Positions 52,511 to 61,226 of a DNA stretch of 64,000 nucleotides are shown here, one piece after another (positions within the stretch are counted from its first letter, which is position 1; the number at the start of each line of letters is the position of its first letter). A model generated the notes under the pieces. It saw nothing but the letters and a program-made list of their open reading frames with translations, did not search any database and was not told the DNA's origin. The position numbers and the translations under genes were made by a program. This DNA comes from Candidatus Yanofskybacteria bacterium CG10_big_fil_rev_8_21_14_0_10_36_16 (GTDB lineage Bacteria > Patescibacteria > Paceibacteria > 2-02-FULL-40-12 > IGHO2-01-FULL-4-A), in contig PCXQ01000001.1 in assembly GCA_002794035.1 (NCBI GenBank), positions 448 to 64,447 of the forward strand, written 5' to 3'.

Positions 52511-53591
52511 TGCCCTGACTAAAAAACAAGTAGATATTTCTAATTATGCTTTTACAACGATCGACCCAAATGTCGGGGTTGTTGGGGTACCTGATGAAAG
52601 ATTAGATAAATTGGCCAAGATGTCTAATTCCGAGAAAATTACCCCTACGGCCATTGAATTTATTGATATCGCAGGTCTTATTAAGGGCGCAGCAGAAGGA
52701 GAAGGGTTGGGTAATAAGTTTTTAGCTAATATTCGTGAAGTAGATGCCATTGCTCACGTAGTAAGGGTTTTTCCCGCCGGAGGCGGGTCCGCTCATGGCG
52801 GAGAAATACAGCATGTGCACAAAAATATTGATCCGGTAAATGATATTGAAATAATCAATCTGGAATTAATAATGGCTGATTTGCAGACTATTGAAAGAAG
52901 ATTAAGGGAGACAAAAGGCAATGACCCTGCCAAGACTTTTGAAAAAGAGGTGTTAAACAAACTTAAAGAAAATTTAGAAAAAGAAATTCTTGCAATAAAC
53001 ATTTTATTTACTGAAAAAGAACAAGAAATTGTTCGTGGGTTACATCTTTTAACCAACAAAAAAGTTATATATGCCTTTAATGTGGCAGAACAACAGTTGA
53101 AAGACAATTGGCAGCCTAACAAAGAATTGCTTGATGTTATAAAAAACAATGAATTTGTTGTTGTCTCAAATACGTTTGAACAATTGCTATCTGAATCAGA
53201 CCCTGAAGAAAAAAAGGTTTATCTTGAAGAACTAGGTTTAAAATATAGCGGTTTAGATCAGCTTATAAAAAAAGGATACAAGGCTCTTGGTTTAATTACA
53301 TTTTTGACAACTGGTCCTAAAGAAACACGTGCTTGGACAGCTCATGAGGGTGATTCTATCCCCCGTGCGTCATCTGCTATCCATACTGATTTTGAAGAAA
53401 AATTTATTAAAGCCGATGTGATAAATTGGCAAACACTTTTAGATGTAGCGGTCCATTCGGCGGATTCGGGTTCCTCATCACAAGCAGGCTCAGGCCAAGC
53501 TTGGTCTAAAGCAAAAGAGCTTGGCAAGATGAGAACAGTTGGTAAAGATTACATAATTCAAGAAGGTGATGTAGTCGAGATTAAAATTTGA
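52443..53591 (+). CDS. ychF: Ribosome-associated GTP/ATPase YchF (OLA1 family)
   Basis: 382 aa. The G1 motif is GIVGLPNVGKSTLFNALT; G2/G3 are in YAFTTIDPNVGVV and EFIDIAGLIKGAAEGEGLGN; the TGS domain closes with DFEEKFIKADVINWQ and GKDYIIQEGDVVEIKI. Two inserts are not in the family pattern: one after RVF (PAGGGSAHGGE, palindromic element) and one near the end (HSADSGSSSQAGSGQA). The element has joined its recombinase to the 5' end, so the gene may now be transcribed from the element. Its 3' end is repeated at 53682-53705. Confidence 0.95.
   Translation: MSHTKLAIGIVGLPNVGKSTLFNALTKKQVDISNYAFTTIDPNVGVVGVPDERLDKLAKMSNSEKITPTAIEFIDIAGLIKGAAEGEGLGNKFLANIREVDAIAHVVRVFPAGGGSAHGGEIQHVHKNIDPVNDIEIINLELIMADLQTIERRLRETKGNDPAKTFEKEVLNKLKENLEKEILAINILFTEKEQEIVRGLHLLTNKKVIYAFNVAEQQLKDNWQPNKELLDVIKNNEFVVVSNTFEQLLSESDPEEKKVYLEELGLKYSGLDQLIKKGYKALGLITFLTTGPKETRAWTAHEGDSIPRASSAIHTDFEEKFIKADVINWQTLLDVAVHSADSGSSSQAGSGQAWSKAKELGKMRTVGKDYIIQEGDVVEIKI
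52770..52805 (+). repeat. 36-bp palindromic element inserted in frame in ychF
   Basis: It encodes F-P-A-G-G-G-S-A-H-G-G-E, same phase and length as the copies in uvrB and aspS; core CCCGCCGGAGGCGGG is self-complementary. Confidence 0.85.
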
Positions 53592-53705
53592 TCTTGACTA
53601 CATCACTGTAAGAAGGCCGAACATTTTCTTGGTTTTTTGTAGAAAATGTGAAGGTGTCGAAATAATTCAATTATTTCGACAGATGTTGTTGAAATTAAAA
53701 TATAG
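53568..53705 (+). repeat. Duplicated 3' end of ychF
   Basis: 53568-53591 and 53682-53705 both encode D-V-V-E-I-K-I-stop; the differences before the stop codons are all at third codon positions. Between them are 90 bases with two hairpins (ACATTTTCT/AGAAAATGT and TGTCGAAATAATT/ATTATTTCGACA). Confidence 0.65.
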
Positions 53706-53722
53706 AATAAACAGTAGTTTTT

Positions 53723-53748
53723 AAAAACCCCGCCAAGGCGGGGTTTTT
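53723..53748. terminator. ychF-region terminator
   Basis: AAAAACCCCGCC-aa-GGCGGGGTTTTT, perfect arms, between convergent genes. Confidence 0.92.
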
Positions 53749-53778
53749 GATTTTATTTAAGATTTGAACTCTTTATAA

Positions 53779-54321
53779 TTATAATTCATTACAGTAATTT
53801 TTTGTATTGCAGGAACCGGTTAAGTCCTGGAATTGCTTACATTTATCACCGTCTTTAGAAAACAGTTGGCAAAAACCTAAATAGTTTCCTTGATTATCAA
53901 AATGATATACTCCACCTTCAGATATGGGGCTTTCTACAACTTTCCAAATTGGGCTGCCATCTACTTCAACACAAAAAAATGCACTTTGCGATCCTCCTTG
54001 AAACAAATGTGTTATGTTGTTTTGGTCCTTGAATTCATGTTCTCCCGATCGAGTGCACAATGTTTTAACAATTAAAGGCATTTTGTCGCCGACAATTTGT
54101 TGGCTGGTGCTTGCAGAAGTTTTATCTAGATGCCATCCAAAAGGTGTGTTTAGTGGCCAGATATTTTCGAGAAAAGCAAAAGCAAGCCAAGCAATAACAA
54201 AACCAGAAAGCAACAATAAAAATGATTCTAGTTTTGCACGTTGAACCTGCTCAAAACTATATCCGTCTTGAGGGAGGTTAGCAGAGGAAGAGCTTTCTTT
54301 TTGAGGATTTTGATTATCCAC
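53779..54321 (-). CDS. Membrane-anchored Cys-containing hypothetical protein
   Basis: 180 aa from a GTG. A cytoplasmic Ser-rich head, one span (about 33-52, FLLLLSGFVIAWLAFAFLE), then an outer domain with six Cys (TLCTRSG, FFCVEVD, GFCQLF, DKCKQF, GSCNTKNYC), probably disulfide-bonded. No family recognised. Confidence 0.6.
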   Translation of the reverse strand: MDNQNPQKESSSSANLPQDGYSFEQVQRAKLESFLLLLSGFVIAWLAFAFLENIWPLNTPFGWHLDKTSASTSQQIVGDKMPLIVKTLCTRSGEHEFKDQNNITHLFQGGSQSAFFCVEVDGSPIWKVVESPISEGGVYHFDNQGNYLGFCQLFSKDGDKCKQFQDLTGSCNTKNYCNEL

Positions 54322-54701
54322 TTTATAAATGGCTAAAACACTTTAACAAAAGTGTGCATTAAATTAAAATAACCACTTGTGTTAAAGCGTTAGATTACTA
54401 ATTAAAGTGTCAAAGTATCTTTTATACGAAAGGTGAGGCAAATGGCCACAGGTTGTTTATGTATGCGAATGCTACGTATGCGATCGCAAAACTGGTCAAC
54501 ATGAGCATAAAAAACTCTGTTTTTATTCTCTTCGTGTTGTTTTGGGATTGGACCATGTAATTATTACTCAATATATTTGCATGATGCAAAATAAATAAAG
54601 AGCAGATTAGGAACTTTTTATTACTACTAATATTATATCACTAATATTTCAAAATATTATAAACAGTTATTAAAAAACCCGCTAAGGCGGGGTTTTTAAT
54701 T
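54322..54701. other. Gene-poor stretch before sod
   Basis: 380 bases. AAGGTGAGG precedes an ATG at about 54441 that opens only 20 codons. In another frame about 50 codons (VYVCECYVCDRKTGQHEHKK onward) look Cys-rich and coding-like but lack a start and follow a TGA; this may be a decayed small gene. Confidence 0.4.
54672..54697 (-). terminator. sod terminator
   Basis: AAAAACCCGC-taa-GGCGGGGTTTTT, directly after the sod stop. Confidence 0.85.
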
Positions 54702-55304
54702 TTATATTTTTAATTCTTGTGCTTTCCTAAATAATTCATTTGCTGCTTCCCAATTTAAATTCTTAAAGAAGTTGTCTATATAAGTTTTTCTATCAGAACC
54801 AGTATCCATGAAGTATGAGTGTTCGTATACATCGCAGGTTATTATTGGTATTGCCCCCCATATTCCCCCATGGTTGTGGGCGTCACAGTTGAATACTCTA
54901 AGCTCGCCAACATTAGCGTCCCAAGCAAGAATTGTCCAACCTCGGGCTGCCATAGCACAGGCAGTAAAGTACTTTTGAAACTGTTCAACTGACCCATATT
55001 TAGCAGAAATTGCTTCAGCTAGCTCCCCCGTTGACTTGCCATCGCCTCCCAAAATATCAAAATATTTTTCATGAAGGTAAACTCCGTTATTTGCAAAACT
55101 CTCGCCATTTTTTAGAGAGCGCAGTTCGCTATAAGTTTGATTTCCTTCAGGGTTATCACTTTTGGCAATATCTGTCAGACGTTCTTTTATAGAATTGCTT
55201 TTATCAACATAGCCTTTGTATAGTTTGCCGTGGTGAGTTTCTATTGTTTTTGAGGAGATACCTTCTAGCTCTTTATCAAAAGGCAGTGGTTTGTGATTGT
55301 ACAT
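54702..55304 (-). CDS. sod: Superoxide dismutase, Fe/Mn family
   Basis: 200 aa. Metal ligands are in the N-terminal ETHHGKLYKGYVDK, the helix with VYLHEKYFDIL, and CDVYEHSYFMDTG (DVxEH motif). The usual second-sphere Gln/His stretch reads FNCDAHNHGG, so a His may replace Gln, as in some archaeal and cambialistic enzymes; the metal cannot be assigned. It removes superoxide in the cytoplasm. Confidence 0.92.
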   Translation of the reverse strand: MYNHKPLPFDKELEGISSKTIETHHGKLYKGYVDKSNSIKERLTDIAKSDNPEGNQTYSELRSLKNGESFANNGVYLHEKYFDILGGDGKSTGELAEAISAKYGSVEQFQKYFTACAMAARGWTILAWDANVGELRVFNCDAHNHGGIWGAIPIITCDVYEHSYFMDTGSDRKTYIDNFFKNLNWEAANELFRKAQELKI

Positions 55305-55373
55305 GCTAATTTGTCCAAGGGTATATCGATTGGGTAACTGTCTGTTCCCGTTCGTTTTATTGCGCTCGGACAG

Positions 55374-55613
55374 TTAGTTGGTTATGCCGAGGGCTTTATT
55401 TACTCTTTCTTTATCAAATCCTACTATAACTTTGTCATCTATAACTATTACGGGTACGGCCATTGAACCGCTTTTTTCTACCATTTCTTGCCTTTTTTGT
55501 GCATCTGAAACAACATCATATGCTTCATATGCAATATTTTTTTCATTGAAATATTCTTTTGCCATTTTGCAAAAATGACATGTAGGGGTGGTGTAAATTT
55601 GAACCTTAGCCAT
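55374..55613 (-). CDS. Glutaredoxin-like thiol-disulfide protein
   Basis: 79 aa. The active site is TTPTCHFCKMAKEYF (CxxC), with the cis-Pro in MAVPVIVIDDKVIVGFDKE. Size and GFDKE end fit NrdH/glutaredoxin-like proteins found near oxidative-stress genes. It is downstream of sod on the same strand order. Confidence 0.9.
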   Translation of the reverse strand: MAKVQIYTTPTCHFCKMAKEYFNEKNIAYEAYDVVSDAQKRQEMVEKSGSMAVPVIVIDDKVIVGFDKERVNKALGITN

Positions 55614-55787
55614 AATAAAATATTAGCCAACGAATTTTGTGTATATACTACAAGCTTAGTATAAACTTGCAATTCGTGGACATTAATTAAGTTTATTAAT
55701 TATATCACAGCTATCCTATTGTTGCCAAAAAGCAGTAAATGGGCAATAATACATCAATGTTCCTTAACACATATAGGTGGTATACAA

Positions 55788-56699
55788 ATGAAGACAAAGC
55801 TTGGTTTATTGATTATATTAATTTGTTTTTTTAAAAATACTGTTTGGGCTATGACTGAAAGCGAAAGAGATAATAAAATAGATGAATTTGTGGTTCATTT
55901 TGGTAACAGTGAAGCTGAACTTGCCCTTGAGATAGCTGAAGATCTTTCCGCATCTTTTCCTGAAGATCCTTATTTTAATATTTTAAAATCAAGGGCTATA
56001 GGCCAACTGATTAAAAATAAGATTTTAGAGGGATACAAACTTAAGAACATAAGAAATGGTCCATATTTCCAAGAATTAAGTACAAGATTTTATGCGGAAA
56101 TAGATAGTGGATTAAAAAAGTTAGAAGGAGACAATAGCGTAAAAGGCAAATATCTGAGAGGGGTTTTGTTGGGATCCAAAGGAACTTTTGTTCAAATATT
56201 TATTGCTGAATTTAATATATTATCTCCTATTAAATCGCGTAATAATTATCAGGCAGCAGATAAGCTTGGCGCTAATGGCTTGGAGTTAATAATGGAAGCC
56301 CTTGAGGAAGATCCTTCGCTTTGTCCTGCTAAGTTTGTGATAGCAAAGACAAAATATGAGATGTCCAAACTAGGTTTTGTTGAGAGAACAATAATAAGCA
56401 ATTCTAACTCCTTGACCTTTAAACTTCTAGGAAGAAATTTTGATGTAGGAGAGGCTTGGGATTGGATAAACCAAACTTATTGGTGTGCCTCCCCGTATTA
56501 TTACCAGAAAGAAATTAATTGGGATAAAATATTTGTTTATAAAGAAATGACGATGGATTACTGTATTAATGGCAATTTAGACAAAGATGGCCATAAAAGG
56601 CTGTTAGAGATACTAGATGTGCTTTGCAATAAGTTTCCCAAGAATAACCAAATAAGGAAAGAGAAAAATATTGTTGAATTTCATCTTGATAGATTTTAA
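55788..56699 (+). CDS. Secreted hypothetical protein, helical-repeat-like
   Basis: 303 aa from the ATG at 55788, chosen for AGGTGG just upstream and because it gives a signal peptide (MKTKLGLLIILICFFKNTVWA). The mature part is helical with TPR-like segments (AELALEIAEDLSASFPEDPYFNIL; LLEILDVLCNKFPKNNQIRKE). No family recognised; exported by inference. Confidence 0.65.
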   Translation: MKTKLGLLIILICFFKNTVWAMTESERDNKIDEFVVHFGNSEAELALEIAEDLSASFPEDPYFNILKSRAIGQLIKNKILEGYKLKNIRNGPYFQELSTRFYAEIDSGLKKLEGDNSVKGKYLRGVLLGSKGTFVQIFIAEFNILSPIKSRNNYQAADKLGANGLELIMEALEEDPSLCPAKFVIAKTKYEMSKLGFVERTIISNSNSLTFKLLGRNFDVGEAWDWINQTYWCASPYYYQKEINWDKIFVYKEMTMDYCINGNLDKDGHKRLLEILDVLCNKFPKNNQIRKEKNIVEFHLDRF

Positions 56700-56705
56700 A
56701 ATGTT

Positions 56706-56735
56706 AAACCCGTCAAGGACACATTGGCGGGTTTT
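56706..56735 (+). terminator. Terminator
   Basis: AAACCCGTCAA-ggacaca-TTGGCGGGTTT, one mismatch, followed by Ts. Confidence 0.8.
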
Positions 56736-56782
56736 TGTTATAATTATATTTATTTTAGTGGTTTTTTATTAATGTAAAAATT

Positions 56783-57190
56783 ATGGGTTGGATAATTAAA
56801 ATCGTTGCTTTTGTTGCCGTGGTTTCTTTAACTAGTGGTTTTGTTATAACTAAAGTTCCTGATCTAAAGCAAAAAGTGGTTGAATATATAAACCCAGCAG
56901 AAAAAGAAAGACGTATATTGGGAGAACTGGACCAGGTGCTTGAAGATTTGGAAGATACAGCAATGCAAGTAAGCGATTTTGACAGCCCTGAAGAGGTTCG
57001 GGAAAAAATTTCTAAGGCGGCAGAACTTATAAACAAGGCTCAAGATTTAAGATTGCAGGCTCAGGAAGCAAATGATAAGGATCAAGGTCTTGTAAGATCC
57101 GGAATGACTCGAATTATTGATTCCTTTACTAGCAAGACAATTCCTGAAATTACAGATGAGTTGAAAGCCGAGATATGCAAAGAGCAGTAG
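56783..57190 (+). CDS. Small membrane-anchored coiled-coil protein
   Basis: 135 aa. N-terminal span (MGWIIKIVAFVAVVSLTSGFVI), then acidic helices rich in Glu and Lys (about 40-110) that look like coiled coil. No family recognised. Confidence 0.65.
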   Translation: MGWIIKIVAFVAVVSLTSGFVITKVPDLKQKVVEYINPAEKERRILGELDQVLEDLEDTAMQVSDFDSPEEVREKISKAAELINKAQDLRLQAQEANDKDQGLVRSGMTRIIDSFTSKTIPEITDELKAEICKEQ

Positions 57191-57494
57191 TAAGTAGCAT
57201 GTAGCAAGTATTATGCAAAAAAATCTAGATTTTAATCTAGATTTTTTATTCTTGCTACTGACTACTGGCTACTAAAACAATAGTGGTGGGATTTTTGAGT
57301 CTACTAAAAATATTATAAGTCCGATTATCGCGCCAACGGCCGATATCAACACAAAAGTCGCGGGCCCCTCCCTCGCTGGCTAGGGATCCACTCCCGCTCC
57401 TTGAAACCTTGCGGTTTCAATACTTCCACTATGGGGAAACACCCAGTTTCCCCAGCCCCCCTTCTGATTTCGGATGATATCAGTTTTTTGTTGA
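57191..57494. other. Repeat-rich gap after mraY
   Basis: 304 bases holding an imperfect inverted repeat of AGTAGC units (about 57187-57210 with 57250-57275), a terminator, a copy of the mraY 3' end, and a GC-rich insert (57349-57495) with hairpins GAAACC-ttgc-GGTTTC and GGGGAAAC-accca-GTTTCCCC. No gene. Confidence 0.65.
57218..57247. terminator. Terminator of the coiled-coil gene
   Basis: AAAAAATCTAGATT-tt-AATCTAGATTTTTT, perfect 14-base arms. Confidence 0.9.
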
Positions 57495-57571
57495 TTAAAA
57501 CAATAGTGGTGGGATTTTTGAGTCTACTAAAAATATTATAAGTCCGATTATCGCGCCAACGGCCGATATCA
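57273..57571. repeat. 76-bp direct repeat of the mraY 3' end
   Basis: 57273-57348 and 57496-57571 are identical; the right copy is the last 25 codons of mraY with its stop. The 147 bases between are GC-rich, unlike their surroundings. Confidence 0.92.
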
Positions 57572-58568
57572 TCCAAAATCTCATGGTGATTTGGGTTTCA
57601 TGCCAGCCCTTGGCCTCGAAATGGTGGTGTATGGGAGTAGATAGGAAAATCTTTTTGCCTCGTAATTTTTTTGAGGTTATTTGAACTATCACAGATAAAG
57701 ATTCACCAACAAACACTAGGGCTATAATTGGTAAAAGCAAAGCGGTATTGGTTAGCATGGCAATAATACCCAGAACAACCCCCAAAGACATTGACCCCGT
57801 GTCGCCCATAAAAAATTTGGCAGGATAAATATTGAACCACAAAAATGCTACAAGAGCTCCCATGATGGATGCTATAAACACAACGAGATCCATCCTTTCT
57901 TGAACAAAAGCTATTGCGCCATAAGCGGCAAACATGGTTAAGAAGGTTCCACCAGCAAGTCCATCAAGGCCATCAGTTTCATTTGCTGAAAATGCAGTCG
58001 CTACGATAATAAATATAAAGAATGGAATGTACCACCACCCTATTGCCATGTCTCCTGCAAAAGGTATGTTTATTGAATTAAAGTCCAATTTAAAGAAGAA
58101 CCACCATGCACCTCCTGTAGCAACAAGGAGGTAAAGACCTATTCTGTGGCGCATTTTAAGGCCTCCTCCGTTAGGTCCTATTCGAAATACTCCAAAAAGA
58201 TCATCTGCCAACCCAAACATTGCAGCAACAAAAAGAGCGCCTAATGGCAACAGTGTCTGTGCACGAGATAGAAAATTCCAATCAGACCAAGTTCCGTTGT
58301 AAAGGCTGGCAAAAAAAGAAAAACCAAGAGTTACGATTATTACAGTTGCCCAAACTACTACCCCGCCCATAGTGGGTGTTCCTTCTTTTTTTTTGTGCAG
58401 TTTATTAAAAATGGGTGCCGAATCGCTTCCTTTTAATTGCTTGCCAAGATTGTTTTTTTGGATAACTTTATTCCATGCGGGTGTTAATATTATTGCAATA
58501 AAAAAAGATAGTGTCGCCACCACGAAAACTCTGACAACGTTAAAAACAGTAAATGTTTCGCCTATCAA
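57495..58568 (-). CDS. mraY: Phospho-MurNAc-pentapeptide transferase MraY
   Basis: 357 aa from a TTG. About ten spans. Signatures: KKEGTPTMGGVVVWA, GLADDLFGVFR (DDxxK-like site), ANETDGLDGLAGG, YPAKFFMGDTGSMSLG and TPIHHHFEAKGWHET (HHH motif). It makes lipid I at the membrane; MurG (27741) acts next. It is alone here rather than in a dcw cluster. Confidence 0.96.
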   Translation of the reverse strand: MIGETFTVFNVVRVFVVATLSFFIAIILTPAWNKVIQKNNLGKQLKGSDSAPIFNKLHKKKEGTPTMGGVVVWATVIIVTLGFSFFASLYNGTWSDWNFLSRAQTLLPLGALFVAAMFGLADDLFGVFRIGPNGGGLKMRHRIGLYLLVATGGAWWFFFKLDFNSINIPFAGDMAIGWWYIPFFIFIIVATAFSANETDGLDGLAGGTFLTMFAAYGAIAFVQERMDLVVFIASIMGALVAFLWFNIYPAKFFMGDTGSMSLGVVLGIIAMLTNTALLLPIIALVFVGESLSVIVQITSKKLRGKKIFLSTPIHHHFEAKGWHETQITMRFWMISAVGAIIGLIIFLVDSKIPPLLF

Positions 58569-58655
58569 TTAAGAAATATCTATACAAAAATAAAAATTTA
58601 TACAAATATACCGGTTTCAGTCTATATATTTGTAACAGATTTGTAATTTCGTAGA

Positions 58656-59639
58656 TTAATTATCCCACTTGTGAGCTGCTTTGCCCCATTCAATTAACTT
58701 CTCTGTTTCTCCGAATCTGTCATTGCTTCCAAGAACTATACTTAATAAAGTGTTTCCAGAGTGCCTTACCAACAAAAGCATTGATTCCCCCGCTCCATCA
58801 GTAAACCCAGTTTTGCCTCCGATTATGTTTTCTATTTTGGCAAGCAATTTATTCGTGTTGGTTAAGGGATGAATTATCAAACCATCAGTTGATTTAACTT
58901 CTGCAGACTCAGTAAGTGTTGTTTTCCATATAGTATCATACCTTTCTGAATATTTCACTAGTTTTATTAGATCTGAAACCGTTGAGAACCCTTCGTCGTT
59001 TAAACCTGCTGGGTCTAAAAATCGAGTATCTATCATTCCAAGATCAAGGGCTTTCTTGTTCATTTCTAGCACAAAATCAATACTTTTTTTGTTAAGCATA
59101 TCAGCAAGCGCCAGAGCCGAGTCATTTGAAGATTTAATCAATAACATTTTGAATAAATTTTCGGCACTTATTTCCTCGCCTTTATAAAGGTCAGCACCAT
59201 TACCATCAACATTTGTGTCTTCTGCTTTTATGGTTGTTGTTTCATCCAAGTTTAGGTGTTCCAACACTATAATCGCAGTCATTATTTTTGTTATGGAGGC
59301 TATCGGTAAGTGTTGTCCGATGTTTTTTTGAAATAAAAATTTGCCTGTATTAATATCATAAAGAGCTGCTGCTTTGGCGTTAATTTCGGGCAAAGGTATG
59401 TTAAAATCTCTTATTGGATAATAATTGGGTTCAGATGATGAAGTCAAATAAGTCGATGTTTCAGAAGGTGTGTTAGGGGCTATGCTTGTTTTGTTAGTAT
59501 CTGCCGTTGTGTCAATTTCTTCTGCTATCGATGCTTTTAATCCTGTTTCCAATTGACTATTGTCATCCCAAATTAAAAAAACGGCCAGTCCCGTTAGTAA
59601 TACCACAAGAGTTGTAAGAAATATTATGCGTTCAGGCAT
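58656..59639 (-). CDS. D-alanyl-D-alanine carboxypeptidase (S11, PBP5-like)
   Basis: 327 aa. N-terminal span (IIFLTTLVVLLTGLAVFLIW), a Ser/Thr-rich linker, then the penicillin-binding fold: SITK (S-x-x-K), KSSNDSAL (S-x-N) and GKTGFTDGAG (KTG). It trims the terminal D-Ala of peptidoglycan stems outside the membrane. The C-terminal PBP5 beta domain is absent. Confidence 0.92.
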   Translation of the reverse strand: MPERIIFLTTLVVLLTGLAVFLIWDDNSQLETGLKASIAEEIDTTADTNKTSIAPNTPSETSTYLTSSSEPNYYPIRDFNIPLPEINAKAAALYDINTGKFLFQKNIGQHLPIASITKIMTAIIVLEHLNLDETTTIKAEDTNVDGNGADLYKGEEISAENLFKMLLIKSSNDSALALADMLNKKSIDFVLEMNKKALDLGMIDTRFLDPAGLNDEGFSTVSDLIKLVKYSERYDTIWKTTLTESAEVKSTDGLIIHPLTNTNKLLAKIENIIGGKTGFTDGAGESMLLLVRHSGNTLLSIVLGSNDRFGETEKLIEWGKAAHKWDN

Positions 59640-59699
59640 TAATAAAATATCAAAATTTTAGATTTGTTGAGATTCTTATAAACAATTATTGTTTTATGT

Positions 59700-61115
59700 C
59701 TATTTTTTTTTAGACACTTGCAGATGCAATTCTTTTAATTGTTCTGATGTTAAGTCGCTTGGTGCGTCCATCATAAGGTCTCGGCCATCTCCGGTTTTGG
59801 TAAAAGCTATGACTTCTCTAATGTTTGGTTCATTGGTAAAAATTGATATTAACCTATCAAAACCCCAAGCTATACCACCGTGGGGTGGAGCACCATATTC
59901 AAATGCTTCAAGCATGTGTCCGAAATTTTTAGATGCGGTATCAGCATCAAGGCCTATTATTTCAAAAACTTTTCTTAATATTTCAGGTTTGTGGCTTCTA
60001 ATGCTTCCTCCCCCAATCTCAAGTCCGTTTAGAACAATGTCGTATTGGCTTGTGAGTATTTCGCCTATTTTTTCTTTTTTAAGTAGCCAATTCGTATGTG
60101 CTTTATTTGGCATTGAAAACGGATTATGAGTAAAAGTCCATTTCTTTTCCCCGCCAGAGTCGGGTCCGCCTTCGGCGGAAAAAAATGGGAAATCAATTAC
60201 CCAACAAAAAGCCAAAAGATTTGGGTCTTCTTTGTCTTTGCGCAAATCAGGTCTGTCTGAATTATACTTTTCCATAGCTTCTTTATATGATATGCGCGGG
60301 AAAGGAATCTCTTGAATTTTTTTGTCTGGTAGAAGATTTTTTACTATTTCAATTAACAGTTCCTCATTGACTTGCATAACATCTTCGCGTTCGACAAAAG
60401 ACATTTCCATGTCCATTTGGGTGAATTCGGGTTGTCTGTCCCCTCTGGTATCTTCGTCCCTGAAACATCTTGCCATTTGAAAATATTTTTCAATACCGGC
60501 GACCATTAAAAGTTGTTTATATTGCTGGGGTGCTTGGGGCAGAGCGTAAAATTTTCCTTCATGAACACGAGAAGGCACAACATAGTCTCGTGCTCCCTCC
60601 GGTGTAGATTTTGATATTATCGGTGTTTCTACTTCTATAAAACCTTTCTCCGTTAGCCAATTTCTTATAAATTGACTGGTCTTGTGTCTTAATTGTAAAT
60701 TTTTTCTCATTCTTTCACGGCGTAAATCAAGATAGCGGTATTTCATTCTGTTTTCTTCTCCGATTTCTTTGCCATCAGAATCAATTTCAAAAGGCGGGGT
60801 TTTTGATTCGGAAAGTACTTCAAGCTCAATTGGTTTAAGTTCAACTTTGCCTGTTTCAATTTCTGGATTTACCATTTTTTCAGGCCTTTCAGTCATTTTG
60901 CCTTTTATTTTGATAACCCATTCTGGTCTTAATTTCTCTGCTTTTTTATGGAGTTCCTCATCCTTGGGCGTAAAAACAACCTGAAGCAAACCGCTTCGGT
61001 CTCTAAGATCAATAAAAATTAGTTTGCCGTGATCCCTTCTGGTGTGGACCCAGCCAGCAACCTCAACTTCTTTGTCTATGTTTTGGATTGTGTCCAATAT
61101 AGAAATACGTGTCAT
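59700..61115 (-). CDS. aspS: Aspartyl-tRNA synthetase, GAD domain missing
   Basis: 471 aa against about 590 in bacteria. The OB anticodon domain (VAGWVHTRRDHGKLIFIDLRD) and class II motifs are present: YRYLDLRR, PEGARDYVVPSRV, GIEKYFQMARCFRDEDTRGDRQPEFTQ, and GGIAWGFDRL. After RPDLRK the sequence goes at once to LLAFCWVIDFPFF, so the bacterial GAD insert domain is lost. A 36-bp palindromic element encodes FSAEGGPDSGGE after DFPF. The amidotransferase GatCAB was not seen in the window, so whether the enzyme also charges tRNA-Asn is open. Confidence 0.94.
   Translation of the reverse strand: MTRISILDTIQNIDKEVEVAGWVHTRRDHGKLIFIDLRDRSGLLQVVFTPKDEELHKKAEKLRPEWVIKIKGKMTERPEKMVNPEIETGKVELKPIELEVLSESKTPPFEIDSDGKEIGEENRMKYRYLDLRRERMRKNLQLRHKTSQFIRNWLTEKGFIEVETPIISKSTPEGARDYVVPSRVHEGKFYALPQAPQQYKQLLMVAGIEKYFQMARCFRDEDTRGDRQPEFTQMDMEMSFVEREDVMQVNEELLIEIVKNLLPDKKIQEIPFPRISYKEAMEKYNSDRPDLRKDKEDPNLLAFCWVIDFPFFSAEGGPDSGGEKKWTFTHNPFSMPNKAHTNWLLKKEKIGEILTSQYDIVLNGLEIGGGSIRSHKPEILRKVFEIIGLDADTASKNFGHMLEAFEYGAPPHGGIAWGFDRLISIFTNEPNIREVIAFTKTGDGRDLMMDAPSDLTSEQLKELHLQVSKKK
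60147..60182 (-). repeat. 36-bp palindromic element inserted in frame in aspS
   Basis: On the coding strand F-S-A-E-G-G-P-D-S-G-G-E; core TTTCCGCCGAAGGCGGA is self-complementary. Same phase as the uvrB and ychF copies. Confidence 0.85.
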
Positions 61116-61226
61116 AAACTTAATTTTAATACAATATTACACACAAATCAAAATCCCGCACTTCTTGACTTAATTAGACAATACATGCAGGATTTTTTAA
61201 ATATTACACTAAGTTTTAAAAAATTT

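Noticed and set aside
57346..57576. 76-codon - strand frame across the mraY duplication
   Set aside because: It is made of the duplicated mraY tail in another frame plus the GC-rich insert, with no ribosome site.
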